Shown: in pieces, positions 45,339-54,549 of the stretch
Layout: every line of letters starts with the position of its first letter
Position numbering within the stretch: position 1 is the stretch's first letter
Source: Rikenellaceae bacterium
GTDB taxonomy: Bacteria; Bacteroidota; Bacteroidia; Bacteroidales; Rikenellaceae
Assembly: GCA_015060165.1 (NCBI GenBank)
Contig: SUZC01000010.1
Span: 19,054-83,053, forward strand
DNA: 64,000 bases
Direction: 5' to 3'
Made by a program: the position numbers and the translations under genes
The notes under the pieces: model-generated
Told to the model about the DNA's origin: nothing
The model's database searches: none
What the model saw: the letters and a program-made list of their open reading frames with translations, nothing else

Positions 45339-46088
45339 TTAATGGGCGTGGTTGTGACCTGCGCAGCAAGCGTCGGTGCAAACCTCAACACCACAACCGC
45401 AGATGCTCATGATGAAGAAACCTACGATAACGGCAGCAAAGCCCAAGATAACGAGTGTAGATACCAACTTCGAAGCGCACTTCAAACGAGGATACCATAC
45501 GTCGTTGGCCCAACCTACTGTCTGGAACATTGACCATACACCGTGGTTGAGGTGGAACCACAAAGCTGTAAGCCATACCAAGTAGAGTACTACGTTGTAC
45601 CACTTAGAGAATGTGAAGGCAACGAGTGTAGCACCGTCTGTTGCGTGAACAAACTCACCAGCTACCATTGTGCCCTCTGCACCCATCAACTCAACGAGCA
45701 TCATCTTCGACCAGAAGTGAACCAAGTGGAGCAAAAGACCCAAAATTACGATTACGCCCAAAACGAGCATATTCTTTGAGGCCCACTCAACACCGGGCTC
45801 GTTAACTGTTACAGCGTAACGCTGTGAACCGCGAGCGCGATAGTTGTTAACTGTAAGGATAAGAGCATACACAAAGTGGAGAACCACCAATGCTGCCAAA
45901 CCTACTGTTGCTACTACGGCATACCAGTTGGCGCCGAGCAAAGCACAAATAGTGTTGTAACCTGCGGGATTAATCAATGCCACAAGGTTCATTGCCATAT
46001 GGAAGAGAAGGAAGAGAACAAGACAGCAACCTGTCACACTCATAACTAACTTCTTTCCAAGAGATGAATTGCATAAAAAACAGCTCAT
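45339..46088 (-). CDS. sdhC: Succinate dehydrogenase/fumarate reductase cytochrome b subunit
   Basis: A 249-residue five-helix diheme cytochrome b of the B-type, anchoring SdhAB and reacting with menaquinone. Histidines in FLLFHMAMNLVAL, VLHFVYAL, HLVHFWSK and FHLNHGVW are heme-ligand candidates. The frame extends to 46157, but the start at 46088 (MSCFLCNSSLGKKLVMSVTG) matches the family. A Cys/His-rich tail (CGCGVEVCTDACCAGHNHAH) is unusual and could bind a metal. Confidence 0.93.
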   Translation of the reverse strand: MSCFLCNSSLGKKLVMSVTGCCLVLFLLFHMAMNLVALINPAGYNTICALLGANWYAVVATVGLAALVVLHFVYALILTVNNYRARGSQRYAVTVNEPGVEWASKNMLVLGVIVILGLLLHLVHFWSKMMLVELMGAEGTMVAGEFVHATDGATLVAFTFSKWYNVVLYLVWLTALWFHLNHGVWSMFQTVGWANDVWYPRLKCASKLVSTLVILGFAAVIVGFFIMSICGCGVEVCTDACCAGHNHAH

Positions 46089-46167
46089 AATTAAAAAGAT
46101 TTTGTTTATTTTTGTTTGTGAAATTGTTTGTATTCTTTTTTGTGCGTAAAAAGGCATATTATTTCTG

Positions 46168-46198
46168 CAAAGATAATAATTGTTTGCTGAATAACAAC
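46168..46198 (-). promoter_or_regulatory. sdhCAB promoter
   Basis: Minus strand: GTTG near 46198-46195, 19 bases, TATCTTTG (46175-46168). One mismatch in the -33 box. It lies upstream of the 46157 ORF start, so it does not itself decide the start codon; leader to 46088 is about 75 bases. Confidence 0.7.
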
Positions 46199-46247
46199 AA
46201 TTCGGGCAGGATATTTATATATAAAAAGAGCTTAAAAGTTATAGAAT

Positions 46248-46802
46248 ATGGAAAAACGCGAGGTGCGTCGTATTGTAAAGGAGCGTTTTAAGGCGTTGAG
46301 TGAGGAGCAAAAACTTTCGAAATCGAGAGCTGTAATTGAGCAGTTGCGTCAATTTTTCGCTCAGCGACAAATTTCGGTAGCGGCTCTCTTTTCTCCACTA
46401 CGCGATGAGGTACAGATTGGCGAATTTGTTGAAGAGATGGTCTCAAAGGGTGATTGCCGAGTTGTTTTGCCCCGCGTTATTGACGATGGCCCAAACTCGA
46501 AGATGGAGTTTTTTGATTATCGTGCAGATTCGATGCATGTGGGCTCGTACGGAATTTTAGAGCCGCAGAGTGGAGAGCCTTGCGATGTATCCGAGATAGA
46601 TGTGATGATAGTCCCCGGTGTGGCATTTGGTCGTGATGGGTCACGATTAGGTCGTGGCAAGGGCTTTTACGACCGTTATTTGGCGCGAGAAGGATTTCGC
46701 GCAGAGTGCATAGGTGTTTGTCTGGATTTTCAACTATTTGATACTCTGCCGGTGGAGCCTCACGATAGGGGGATGGATTGTGTTATTAGCAATGAATTAT
46801 AA
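46248..46802 (+). CDS. 5-formyltetrahydrofolate cyclo-ligase
   Basis: ATP-dependent conversion of 5-formyl-THF to 5,10-methenyl-THF. The 184-residue protein begins with a basic MEKREVRRIVKERFK helix and has the ATP/Mg signature GRDGSRLGRGKGFYDRYL near 125-142, preceded by DVMIVPGVAF. Length is standard. It is transcribed away from sdhCAB and ends at a terminator facing the GH92 gene. Confidence 0.95.
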   Translation: MEKREVRRIVKERFKALSEEQKLSKSRAVIEQLRQFFAQRQISVAALFSPLRDEVQIGEFVEEMVSKGDCRVVLPRVIDDGPNSKMEFFDYRADSMHVGSYGILEPQSGEPCDVSEIDVMIVPGVAFGRDGSRLGRGKGFYDRYLAREGFRAECIGVCLDFQLFDTLPVEPHDRGMDCVISNEL

Positions 46803-46833
46803 TTCTAAATTCAATTGAGTTTTGCTATAATGT

Positions 46834-46866
46834 AAAAAGTGCTGAACTTATGTCCAGCACTTTTTT
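46834..46866. terminator. Bidirectional terminator between cyclo-ligase and GH92 genes
   Basis: Stem AAAAAGTGCTG with CAGCACTTTTT, T runs on both strands, at the junction of convergent genes. Confidence 0.93.
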
Positions 46867-46871
46867 GATTC

Positions 46872-49154
46872 CTAATGTTTGGCGGGGTTTGCCATAAGCT
46901 CCTCGGCTGTCATCTTGTTGTCGGTAATCTTCGACACAGGACGTGCATCCTTGGCTGCACCAAACTCCTTGTTCGGTGTCGGGCTCATAACGAATGTAAG
47001 CTCACCACCCGATGTAATCATATCGTGTGTGATGTATGATTTGGCATATGGCTCGCCATTCCAGCGCACCTCCTTAACGTAGAAGTTTTCTGCTGAAAGA
47101 TTCTCGGCCACAATCTTCAATGTCTTGCCGTTGGTCAAGTTCAATTGAGCGTTGGCAAAGCGTGGAGTACCTAAGATGTAGTCATTAGAACCAGGGGTAA
47201 CCTGATAGAATCCCATAGCACTGAGGATATACCAAGCCGACATCTGGCCGCAGTCCTCGTTGCCGCAGATTCCTGAGCGAGTGTCGGTATACATCTCGTC
47301 GCATATCCGCTTTACTCGTTGCTGTGTTTTCCATGGCTGGCCAGCGTAAGAGTAGAGGTAGGCTGCATGATGTGATGGCTCGTTGCCGTGAGAGTATTGG
47401 CCTATGTTGCCCGTCACGTCACCGTGTCCCTCAGGAGTTTCGGCATCGAACATCTCGTCGAGACGAGCTACATACCTCTCATCGCCACCGATAAGCTCAA
47501 TATGGCCCTCGACATCCTGTGGAGCGAAGAAGGTATAGTGCCAGGCATTGCCCTCGACGTAGTGGCTGTGGTAGATTGCAGTCGCACTGAATACGTCGTT
47601 TGTGAATTTGCCATTTGAATAGCGGCCTTTGAGGAACAGATCTGTGGGGTCATAGTAATTCTTATAGTATTGAGCACGAACGATATATCGGTCGTAAATA
47701 TCCTTCTTGCCCAGCTGTTTTGCCATCTGTGCAATGCACCAATCATCGTAGGCGTACTCAACGGCTTTCGATACCGAAGATCCCTCTTTGTCGGCAGGAA
47801 TGTAACCCAGCTCCTTTACGTATTTGATTCCGAACTCGTCACGTTCGGCAGTGGCTATCATAGCCTTCATAGCCTCCTCGTGGTCGAAGTTGCGATAGCC
47901 TTTCATATAGGCATCGACGATTACCGAGGCTGCGTGATATCCAATCATACAACGTGTGTCGTTGCAGTGTAGCTCCCACATTGGCAACATGCCAAGCTGC
48001 TTCCACTTTTCGATGATTGAACGTACGTATGATTCGTTGCGCTCAGGCTCGATGATGGTGTAGAGTGGGTGTGCTGCGCGGAAGGTGTCCCAGAACGAAA
48101 ATAGGGTATAATGGGGCTCGTTGCCGCTATTGTGAATTTTGCCGTCCATACCTCGGTAATTGCCGTCGACATCGCTGAAAATGATGGGGGCTGCCAGTGC
48201 GTGATACATCGAGGTGTAGAAGATACGTTTGTCGGTCTCCGATGCTTCGATTTCAATTTTCGATAGTTCTTTGTTCCACTCGGCCATAGCCTCGCGACGT
48301 ACTTTGTTGAAACTCTTGCCTGCAATTTCTGCCTCGTAATTTTTCTTTGCACCCTCGGCGCTTACCGACGAGATACCAACCTTAACGGTAATCTCCTTTG
48401 CCGGCTTGTTGAATTTGGCAGCAAGTGTAACCTTTCGACCTTCGCCCTGTGTGGTGGCGCCAGGTTCCTTGTCGTCGATTTTTGCCACCACTTCTGAAAA
48501 TGGCTCAGAGAATACTGCATAGAAATGCACCTCGCGTTGCGGAGCCCAGCCATTTACAACTCTCACGCCCTCGATTGTTCGCTCGTCAACAACCCGGAAT
48601 GAAGCTTTGCGTGTTGCGTTACCGTTCCAGTAGTTGAAATCGAGCATAATATGCTGCTGTGTGGGGTTGTCGAACGTGTAACGGTGATATCCGCAACGAT
48701 ATGAAGCTGTAACTTCGGCCTGAATTTTCGGGTCTTCGAGATATACGGCGTAGTAGCCGGCCTCAGCCTTTTCGGTTGAATGGCTGATGCGTGAACGATA
48801 TCCCGAATCGGGGTCATCTGCTGTACCAAACTCAAATACAGGCTCTCCCACCTGAGGCATAATGGTGATGTCGCACAAATCACGAACGCCAGTGCCGCTG
48901 ATATGGGTATGCGAGAAACCTATGATGGTCTTATCGGAAGAGTGATATCCTCCGCACCAATCCCAGCCGCCAGGGCCGTTATCGGGGCTCAACTGCACAA
49001 ATCCGTGAGGGAGTGTTGCTCCCGGGAATGTATGAGCGTGGTAGTCGGTGCCAATCATCGGGTCAACCCATTGGGCAACAGACTCTTTGTCGCAGCAACT
49101 GATAGAGATGATAGCCACGATTATAAGAGTGGATAATTTTTGAAATTTGGTCAT
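46872..49154 (-). CDS. GH92 alpha-mannosidase, lipoprotein
   Basis: A 760-residue calcium-dependent exo-mannosidase of glycoside hydrolase family 92, which trims alpha-1,2 and related mannose from N-glycans and yeast mannan. It has a leader with cysteines (IIVAIISISCC), the N-terminal domain opening WVDPMIGTDYHAHTFPG, and the C-terminal catalytic core with GNEDCGQMSAWY and GFYQVTPGSNDYILG. The linkage specificity is not predictable. It has its own promoter and terminator, and no SusC/D pair is adjacent. Confidence 0.96.
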   Translation of the reverse strand: MTKFQKLSTLIIVAIISISCCDKESVAQWVDPMIGTDYHAHTFPGATLPHGFVQLSPDNGPGGWDWCGGYHSSDKTIIGFSHTHISGTGVRDLCDITIMPQVGEPVFEFGTADDPDSGYRSRISHSTEKAEAGYYAVYLEDPKIQAEVTASYRCGYHRYTFDNPTQQHIMLDFNYWNGNATRKASFRVVDERTIEGVRVVNGWAPQREVHFYAVFSEPFSEVVAKIDDKEPGATTQGEGRKVTLAAKFNKPAKEITVKVGISSVSAEGAKKNYEAEIAGKSFNKVRREAMAEWNKELSKIEIEASETDKRIFYTSMYHALAAPIIFSDVDGNYRGMDGKIHNSGNEPHYTLFSFWDTFRAAHPLYTIIEPERNESYVRSIIEKWKQLGMLPMWELHCNDTRCMIGYHAASVIVDAYMKGYRNFDHEEAMKAMIATAERDEFGIKYVKELGYIPADKEGSSVSKAVEYAYDDWCIAQMAKQLGKKDIYDRYIVRAQYYKNYYDPTDLFLKGRYSNGKFTNDVFSATAIYHSHYVEGNAWHYTFFAPQDVEGHIELIGGDERYVARLDEMFDAETPEGHGDVTGNIGQYSHGNEPSHHAAYLYSYAGQPWKTQQRVKRICDEMYTDTRSGICGNEDCGQMSAWYILSAMGFYQVTPGSNDYILGTPRFANAQLNLTNGKTLKIVAENLSAENFYVKEVRWNGEPYAKSYITHDMITSGGELTFVMSPTPNKEFGAAKDARPVSKITDNKMTAEELMANPAKH

Positions 49155-49191
49155 AATGTTGTAGTATTTGTGGTTTGATATATAATTTAGA

Positions 49192-49222
49192 CAAAGTTAT
49201 AAATTATATTTAGTGTTGCAAA
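49192..49222 (-). promoter_or_regulatory. GH92 promoter
   Basis: Minus strand: TTTG (49222-49219), 19 bases, TAACTTTG (49199-49192). Predicts a leader of about 35 bases. Confidence 0.85.
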
Positions 49223-49271
49223 TTATCTGGGCATATAGTTGTATGTGCTGCAATATTTATTTGCGGGCGAA

Positions 49272-49301
49272 TTTGAAAAAAGCAATTTTTTACTAAATTT
49301 G
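49272..49301 (+). promoter_or_regulatory. uvrC promoter ending five bases before the start codon
   Basis: TTTG (49272-49275), 18 bases, TAAATTTG (49294-49301). Since the -7 box usually ends a few bases before the first transcribed base, transcription would begin at or within a base or two of the ATG at 49306, giving a leaderless message. Confidence 0.7.
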
Positions 49302-49305
49302 CAAT

Positions 49306-51117
49306 ATGAGTAACCGTGACGATAGATTGAGGGCTGAAGTGGCTGCGCTACCGTTATTGCCTGGCGTGTACCAATTTTTGGACCGCGATGGTAAGATTAT
49401 CTATGTCGGTAAGGCCAAGTCGCTTAGAAAACGTGTGTCGTCGTATTTTGTGCAGAGCAAGGAGCATTCGGCCAAGGTGAGAGTACTGATTAAGCAGATA
49501 GAGGCCATAAAGCATATTGTGGTTAATAGCGAGCAAGATGCTTTGTTGTTGGAGAATTCGCTAATCAAGACCCACCAGCCGCGATATAATATCCTGCTCA
49601 AAGACGATAAGACATATCCGTGGATAGTGTTGCGACGCGAGAATTTTCCACGTGTGGAATCGACCCGTATCGTGCGTCACGACGGTTCGCAATATTTTGG
49701 CCCGTATGGGTCGGTTTCGATGCAACGCTCGATTTTGGAGTTTATACGCGAGGTCGTGCCGTTGCGTACTTGTAAGCTCAATCTTTCTCCACAAGCCATC
49801 GCCCGAGGTAAATATGGTGTCTGTCTCCAATATCATCTAGGCAACTGCAAGGGACCTTGTGTGGGAGCGCAGAGCGAGGAGGAGTATGCGGAGCTTACGG
49901 GTATGGTCAAGAGTGTTTTAAGGGGTGATTTGCGACCTGTGCGCCAATACCTCGAACAGAATATGCAGGATGCGGCCGAGGCGTTACGTTTCGAGCAGGC
50001 TCAGCGATTCAAACAGCGATTGGAGGCATTGGAGAACTATCAGAGTCGCTCGGTTATTGTGAGTGCAAAGATAGTGGATTGCGATATCTTTTCGCTTCTG
50101 GAGGATGACGATGTGGCCTATTGCAATTTTATTCGTCTGCGTAATGGCTCTATTGTAGCATTACATACGGTGCGTTTGACAACTGGTGTCGATGCCACTC
50201 GCGAGGATATGCTCTCAATGGCAATTCAGCATATCGTAGAAAATATCTCGCACGATCTTTCGCGCGAGGTTATAGTGCCGTTTATGCCTTCGGCGGCGTT
50301 GTTGTTTGACAAGGTTGTGTTCACGATTCCTAAGCGAGGTGAGAAGGCCGATTTGTTGGAGTTTTCGTTGAAAAGCGCACGAATATATCGTGCCGAGCAG
50401 ATGAAAAATCTTGAAATAAAGAATCCGGAGCGTCATACCGAGCGATTGATGAACGCCATGCAACGGGAGTTGCATTTGGATAGGCAGCCTCGCCATATAG
50501 AGTGTTTTGATAACTCCAATTTGCAGGGTACAAACCCAGTGGCATCGTGCGTGGTGTTCCGCGATGGCAAACCTTCGCGCAAGGAGTATCGCCACTTCAA
50601 CGTGAAGACGGTTGTCGGCCCCGATGATTTTGCTTCGATGCGGGAGATAGTCTATCGTCGCTATTCGCGTTTGTTGGAGGAGGGAGCAGAGCTTCCCGAT
50701 TTGATAATTGTCGATGGTGGTAAGGGCCAGTTGTCGAGTGCGTACGAAGTGTTGCAGGCTTTGGGTATAGAAAATCGAGTACCGATAGTGGGCCTGGCCA
50801 AACGAATCGAGGAGGTCTTTTATCCGGGTGACCCTATGCCATACTATTTAAGCCGTACGGGTGAACCGTTGAAGGTGGTGTGTCATATTCGCGATGAGGC
50901 CCACCGATTCGGTATCACATTCCATCGCCAGAAGCGAAGCAAGGCGTTTATAAATAGCGAGTTGGAGCAGATTGAGGGCATCGGGGCGAAAAGCCTAAAT
51001 GCTTTGCTAAAACGATTCCGCACCGTATCGAAAGTGCGTGAAGCGACGCAGGCCGAGTTGGCTGAGGTTGTGGGCGATGCGCGAGCCCGAAAGATTATAG
51101 AATATTTTAACAATTAA
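49306..51117 (+). CDS. uvrC: Excinuclease ABC subunit C
   Basis: Makes the 3' and 5' incisions of nucleotide excision repair. The 603-residue protein has the N-terminal GIY-YIG nuclease (LPGVYQFLDRDGKIIYVGKA, about 18-37), a UVR motif region near 205-240 (EALRFEQAQRFKQRL), the RNase H-like nuclease domain (ECFDNSNLQGTNPVAS and LIIVDGGKGQLSSA) and a C-terminal HhH region (IEGIGAKSLNALLKRF). The start is supported by the domain register; an in-frame GTG at 49339 is an alternative. First gene of a close-packed run to 55809. Confidence 0.97.
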   Translation: MSNRDDRLRAEVAALPLLPGVYQFLDRDGKIIYVGKAKSLRKRVSSYFVQSKEHSAKVRVLIKQIEAIKHIVVNSEQDALLLENSLIKTHQPRYNILLKDDKTYPWIVLRRENFPRVESTRIVRHDGSQYFGPYGSVSMQRSILEFIREVVPLRTCKLNLSPQAIARGKYGVCLQYHLGNCKGPCVGAQSEEEYAELTGMVKSVLRGDLRPVRQYLEQNMQDAAEALRFEQAQRFKQRLEALENYQSRSVIVSAKIVDCDIFSLLEDDDVAYCNFIRLRNGSIVALHTVRLTTGVDATREDMLSMAIQHIVENISHDLSREVIVPFMPSAALLFDKVVFTIPKRGEKADLLEFSLKSARIYRAEQMKNLEIKNPERHTERLMNAMQRELHLDRQPRHIECFDNSNLQGTNPVASCVVFRDGKPSRKEYRHFNVKTVVGPDDFASMREIVYRRYSRLLEEGAELPDLIIVDGGKGQLSSAYEVLQALGIENRVPIVGLAKRIEEVFYPGDPMPYYLSRTGEPLKVVCHIRDEAHRFGITFHRQKRSKAFINSELEQIEGIGAKSLNALLKRFRTVSKVREATQAELAEVVGDARARKIIEYFNN

Positions 51118-51122
51118 ACTAA

Positions 51123-52118
51123 ATGGATATGAAGAGATTTTTATTGATTGTAGCCGGATTGCTTTCTTTCTCGGGAGTATTTGCTCAGCAGAAGGGCCTT
51201 ACGTTGAAGGATATAAATATCCGTGATCCGTATATCGTGCCTGTTGAGAAGGAGGGCGTTTATTATATGTACGCTTCATCGCCTACACGTGAGAATGGGA
51301 AGGTGTATGGCGGTATGGTGGCCTATAAGAGCCGCGATTTGAAGACCTGGGAGGGCCCAGTGAGGGTGTTCGATGTGCCACGTGATAATTGGATTACGGG
51401 TACTGTGTGGGCACCTGAGGTGCATAAGTACAAAGGAAAGTATTATCTCTTTGCTACACTCAATAGCGATATCAAGTGGAAGGGCGACAAGGCAGGGCAT
51501 CCTGCCTACACTCATCGTGCTACGCAAGTATTTTGGTCGAAGGGGCCCGAAGGTCCGTTTTTGCCTTTTGAGCAGAAGACTCCGTTTACTCCACTCGACC
51601 AGATGGCTCTCGATGGTACGTTGTGGGTAGAGAATGGCGTGCCATATATGGTCTATTGTCACGAGTGGGTAGAGACTATGGATGGCGAAATGAAACTTGT
51701 ACAGTTGAAAAAGGATTTGTCGGGTCCGGTAGGCGAGCCTATTCGCTTGTTCTGTGCTTCGGCTGCTAAATGGTCGACAGGAGGTGGCAATGGCGATGTT
51801 AAAACCTATGTTACCGATGGATGTTTCCTCTATCGCACAAAGTCAGATAAGTTGCTTATGGTGTGGTCGAGCTTTATGAATGGTACCTATGCCGTAGGTA
51901 TTGCCGAGTCGACAACGGGTAAGATCATAGGTCCGTGGCGTCAGCAGGAGAAGCCACTCTTTGTCAATGGCGGTCATAGTATGATTTTCCGTACGTTTGA
52001 TGGCCGATTGTACTTGGTTTTGCATTCGCCAAATTCACCTGGTGGAATGGAGCGTGCCAAGATATTCGAGTTGGAGGATTTGGGAGATACTTTGCAGCTC
52101 AAATCGGAGTTTAAATAA
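51123..52118 (+). CDS. GH43-family glycosidase, exported
   Basis: The 331-residue protein has a signal peptide (MKRFLLIVAGLLSFSGVFAQ) and a five-bladed propeller of glycoside hydrolase family 43: catalytic-base segment INIRDPYIV near 31-39 and WAPEVHKYKGKYYLFAT near 98. Family members cleave arabinofuranosides, xylosides or galactosides; substrate unknown. It starts five bases after uvrC, which is an odd pairing. A second ATG six bases on (51129) is an equally good start. Confidence 0.9.
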   Translation: MDMKRFLLIVAGLLSFSGVFAQQKGLTLKDINIRDPYIVPVEKEGVYYMYASSPTRENGKVYGGMVAYKSRDLKTWEGPVRVFDVPRDNWITGTVWAPEVHKYKGKYYLFATLNSDIKWKGDKAGHPAYTHRATQVFWSKGPEGPFLPFEQKTPFTPLDQMALDGTLWVENGVPYMVYCHEWVETMDGEMKLVQLKKDLSGPVGEPIRLFCASAAKWSTGGGNGDVKTYVTDGCFLYRTKSDKLLMVWSSFMNGTYAVGIAESTTGKIIGPWRQQEKPLFVNGGHSMIFRTFDGRLYLVLHSPNSPGGMERAKIFELEDLGDTLQLKSEFK

Positions 52119-52164
52119 TCGTATAGAATACATGATATAAAAACAATAAAATATTTAGAGGAAG

Positions 52165-53379
52165 ATGAGAGTGAAAAGTATTGTTTTTGCATTGTGTGCG
52201 GTGATGGCTGTAGCAATGTGGGCAGAGGCCGATGCTTGTACGTCGGCAGTTATATCGGGTAGAGCAACCAAATCGGGTCGTCCACTCTTGTGGAAGCATC
52301 GTGATACGGGAACCGAATGGAATCATATAGAGTATCTGAAGGGCGAGAAGTATGCCTTCTCGGCACTTGTTAATTCGCGAGATAAGGAGCGTAAAGAGGC
52401 GTGGGCCGGAGCCAACGAGAAGGGTTTTGCAATTATGAATACAGCCTCGTATAATATGAAGCCCGATTCGCTGAAGTATCTGCCTGAACGAGAGGGCGAG
52501 GTGATGAAGGAGGCATTGGGTAAGTGTGCTTCGGTTGCCGAGTTTGAGGAGTTTCTAAAAAATATGAAGTTGCCACGTGCTTTGGAGACAAACTTTGGTG
52601 TTATAGACGCTGAGGGTGGAGCTGCATATTTCGAAGTGTGGGATTACGGTTATACAAAATACGATGCCAACGACGAGGCTAATGCCCCCAATGGATATAT
52701 CATCCGTTCAAACTATTCGTTCTCGGGTGCGCAGGACGAGGGTATGGGCTATATCCGCTATCAGAATGCCGAGTATCTGATTCATCGTGCATACGCAGCA
52801 GGTGAGTTGTCGGCAGAGTGGATTTTTGCCGGCGCGTCGCGTTCGTTCTTCAATGCTATGCTCGATAGTGATTTGCTCTCGGAGGCTGGTCGCCCAGAGA
52901 GTGGATGGGCTATTGATCAGGATTATATCCCACGTAACTCATCGAGTGCATCTGTCGTTGTCGAGGGCGTGAAGAAGGGCGACAATCCCGATGCCACTAC
53001 CATTTGGAGTGTTCTGGGTTATCCTCCTTGTTCTTATGCTGTGGCTGCGTGGGTCAAGGCCGAAAAGGAGATTGCGCCAATTATTGCAGCCAGCGAGGAT
53101 GGCCACTCTCCGATGAACCTTATGGCTGTGGATTTGAAACGTAAGGTATTCCCCGTAAGCCGAGGCAACGGCAAACGATATATGCGTGTTGATGTTATCG
53201 AGCGAGCAATTGATTTGTTACGTCCCTACGAGGTGCAATCGATGCAGGGTGCTGCCAAGGTGCGAGACCAGATAGCCAAGAAGGGATTCGATAAGAATTT
53301 GGTGCGTGAATACAATCAGTCTGTGTGCGAGGCTGCTCCCAACCGAGAGCAGATAGTGCAGCAGGTAATGAACCGATAG
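52165..53379 (+). CDS. Exported Ntn-hydrolase of the C45/acyltransferase type
   Basis: The 404-residue protein has a signal peptide ending ADA, followed directly by CTSAVISGRATKSGRPLLWK. In linear-amide and C45 Ntn hydrolases an N-terminal cysteine is the nucleophile, so signal-peptide cleavage here would expose the catalytic Cys. The RDTG and GANEKGFAIMNTAS segments also fit the family (penicillin acylase, choloylglycine hydrolase and IAT relatives). It is probably an amidase in the periplasm; the substrate is unknown and bile-salt activity should not be assumed. Confidence 0.82.
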   Translation: MRVKSIVFALCAVMAVAMWAEADACTSAVISGRATKSGRPLLWKHRDTGTEWNHIEYLKGEKYAFSALVNSRDKERKEAWAGANEKGFAIMNTASYNMKPDSLKYLPEREGEVMKEALGKCASVAEFEEFLKNMKLPRALETNFGVIDAEGGAAYFEVWDYGYTKYDANDEANAPNGYIIRSNYSFSGAQDEGMGYIRYQNAEYLIHRAYAAGELSAEWIFAGASRSFFNAMLDSDLLSEAGRPESGWAIDQDYIPRNSSSASVVVEGVKKGDNPDATTIWSVLGYPPCSYAVAAWVKAEKEIAPIIAASEDGHSPMNLMAVDLKRKVFPVSRGNGKRYMRVDVIERAIDLLRPYEVQSMQGAAKVRDQIAKKGFDKNLVREYNQSVCEAAPNREQIVQQVMNR

Positions 53380-53399
53380 AGCAAAATAAAATAGATATT

Positions 53400-54548
53400 A
53401 TGAAACGTATAACTGTCGCTGTGGATTCGTTCAAAGGATCGCTTTCCTCGCAGGAGGTGGCCGATGCTGTGGAGCAGGGAGTATTGTCGGTCCTGCCCGA
53501 TTGCAAGGTGCAGAAGTTGAGTATTGCCGATGGTGGCGAGGGGACGGTCGAGGCGATGGTTGCAAATCTGGCAGGCGAGTGGGTCGAGATAGAGGTGTTT
53601 GATCCACTCATGCGACCCATTAAGGCACGATATGGCATTGTCGACAATGGCCGTACCGCGGTTATGGAGATGTCGGCGGCGAGCGGCTTGCCTCTGCTCG
53701 CTGAGTCAGAGAGAAATCCGATGAAGACAACCACATTTGGTACTGGGCAGATGATGGCCGATGCCATAGTTCGTGGTTGTCGGAAGATACTTATGGGTAT
53801 TGGCGGCAGTGCTACCAACGATGCCGGTGTGGGAATGTTGGAGGCTTTGGGTTATCGCTTTTTCGATGCCAATGGGGAGTTGCTTTCTGGCCGAGGCGAG
53901 ATTTTGCAACGTGTGGCGAGGATAGATGCCGATCGAGTGATGCCGCAACTTGCGGAGTGTGAGATCGTAGTGGCGTGCGATGTGAAGAATCCCCTATATG
54001 GCGAGTCTGGTGCGGCTTATGTCTTTGCTCCGCAGAAGGGAGCCGATAAGGCTATGGTCGAGAGTCTTGATGCCGGATTACGCAATTTTGCCCGTGTGGT
54101 GGAGCAGTATAGTGGCGAAGACTATTCGTTGTGGCCGGGGGCTGGCGCTGCCGGAGGATTGGGCTTTGCATTTAAATCGCTGTTGGGTGCAGAACTCCGC
54201 CCCGGAATAGATATGGTGCTGGATGCCATTGACTTCTCTTCGATTATCGAGGGGTGCGATTTGATCATTACGGGCGAGGGTCGAATTGACCGCCAGACGG
54301 TTATGGGTAAGGCTCCAAGCGGAGTGTTGCGTGAGGCTATGGCACAGAATATTCCGGCCGTTGCTATTGGCGGTGCTGTGGAGATGTGCGAGGAGCTGGC
54401 CGAGAGCGCTTTTCTGGCGATCCTTCCGGTTGTGGCTGGTCCTATCGGGTTGCAGGAGGCTATGCGTCAGGACGTTGCTCATAAAAACATCAGTCGTACA
54501 GTGGAGCAGATAATACGACTGTTGAATTACAAACAAAATAGGATTTGA
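53400..54548 (+). CDS. glxK: Glycerate kinase (GlxK/GarK type)
   Basis: Phosphorylates D-glycerate, feeding it into glycolysis. The 382-residue protein begins MKRITVAVDSFKGSLSSQE and contains IADGGEGTVEAM, GIGGSATNDAGVGMLEALG, GAGAAGGLGFA and ITGEGRIDRQTVMGKAPSG, all hallmarks of the type I family. The frame is open to 53325, but that part overlaps the hydrolase gene; I use the ATG at 53400. The permease starts one base after the stop. Confidence 0.96.
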   Translation: MKRITVAVDSFKGSLSSQEVADAVEQGVLSVLPDCKVQKLSIADGGEGTVEAMVANLAGEWVEIEVFDPLMRPIKARYGIVDNGRTAVMEMSAASGLPLLAESERNPMKTTTFGTGQMMADAIVRGCRKILMGIGGSATNDAGVGMLEALGYRFFDANGELLSGRGEILQRVARIDADRVMPQLAECEIVVACDVKNPLYGESGAAYVFAPQKGADKAMVESLDAGLRNFARVVEQYSGEDYSLWPGAGAAGGLGFAFKSLLGAELRPGIDMVLDAIDFSSIIEGCDLIITGEGRIDRQTVMGKAPSGVLREAMAQNIPAVAIGGAVEMCEELAESAFLAILPVVAGPIGLQEAMRQDVAHKNISRTVEQIIRLLNYKQNRI

Positions 54549-54549
54549 T

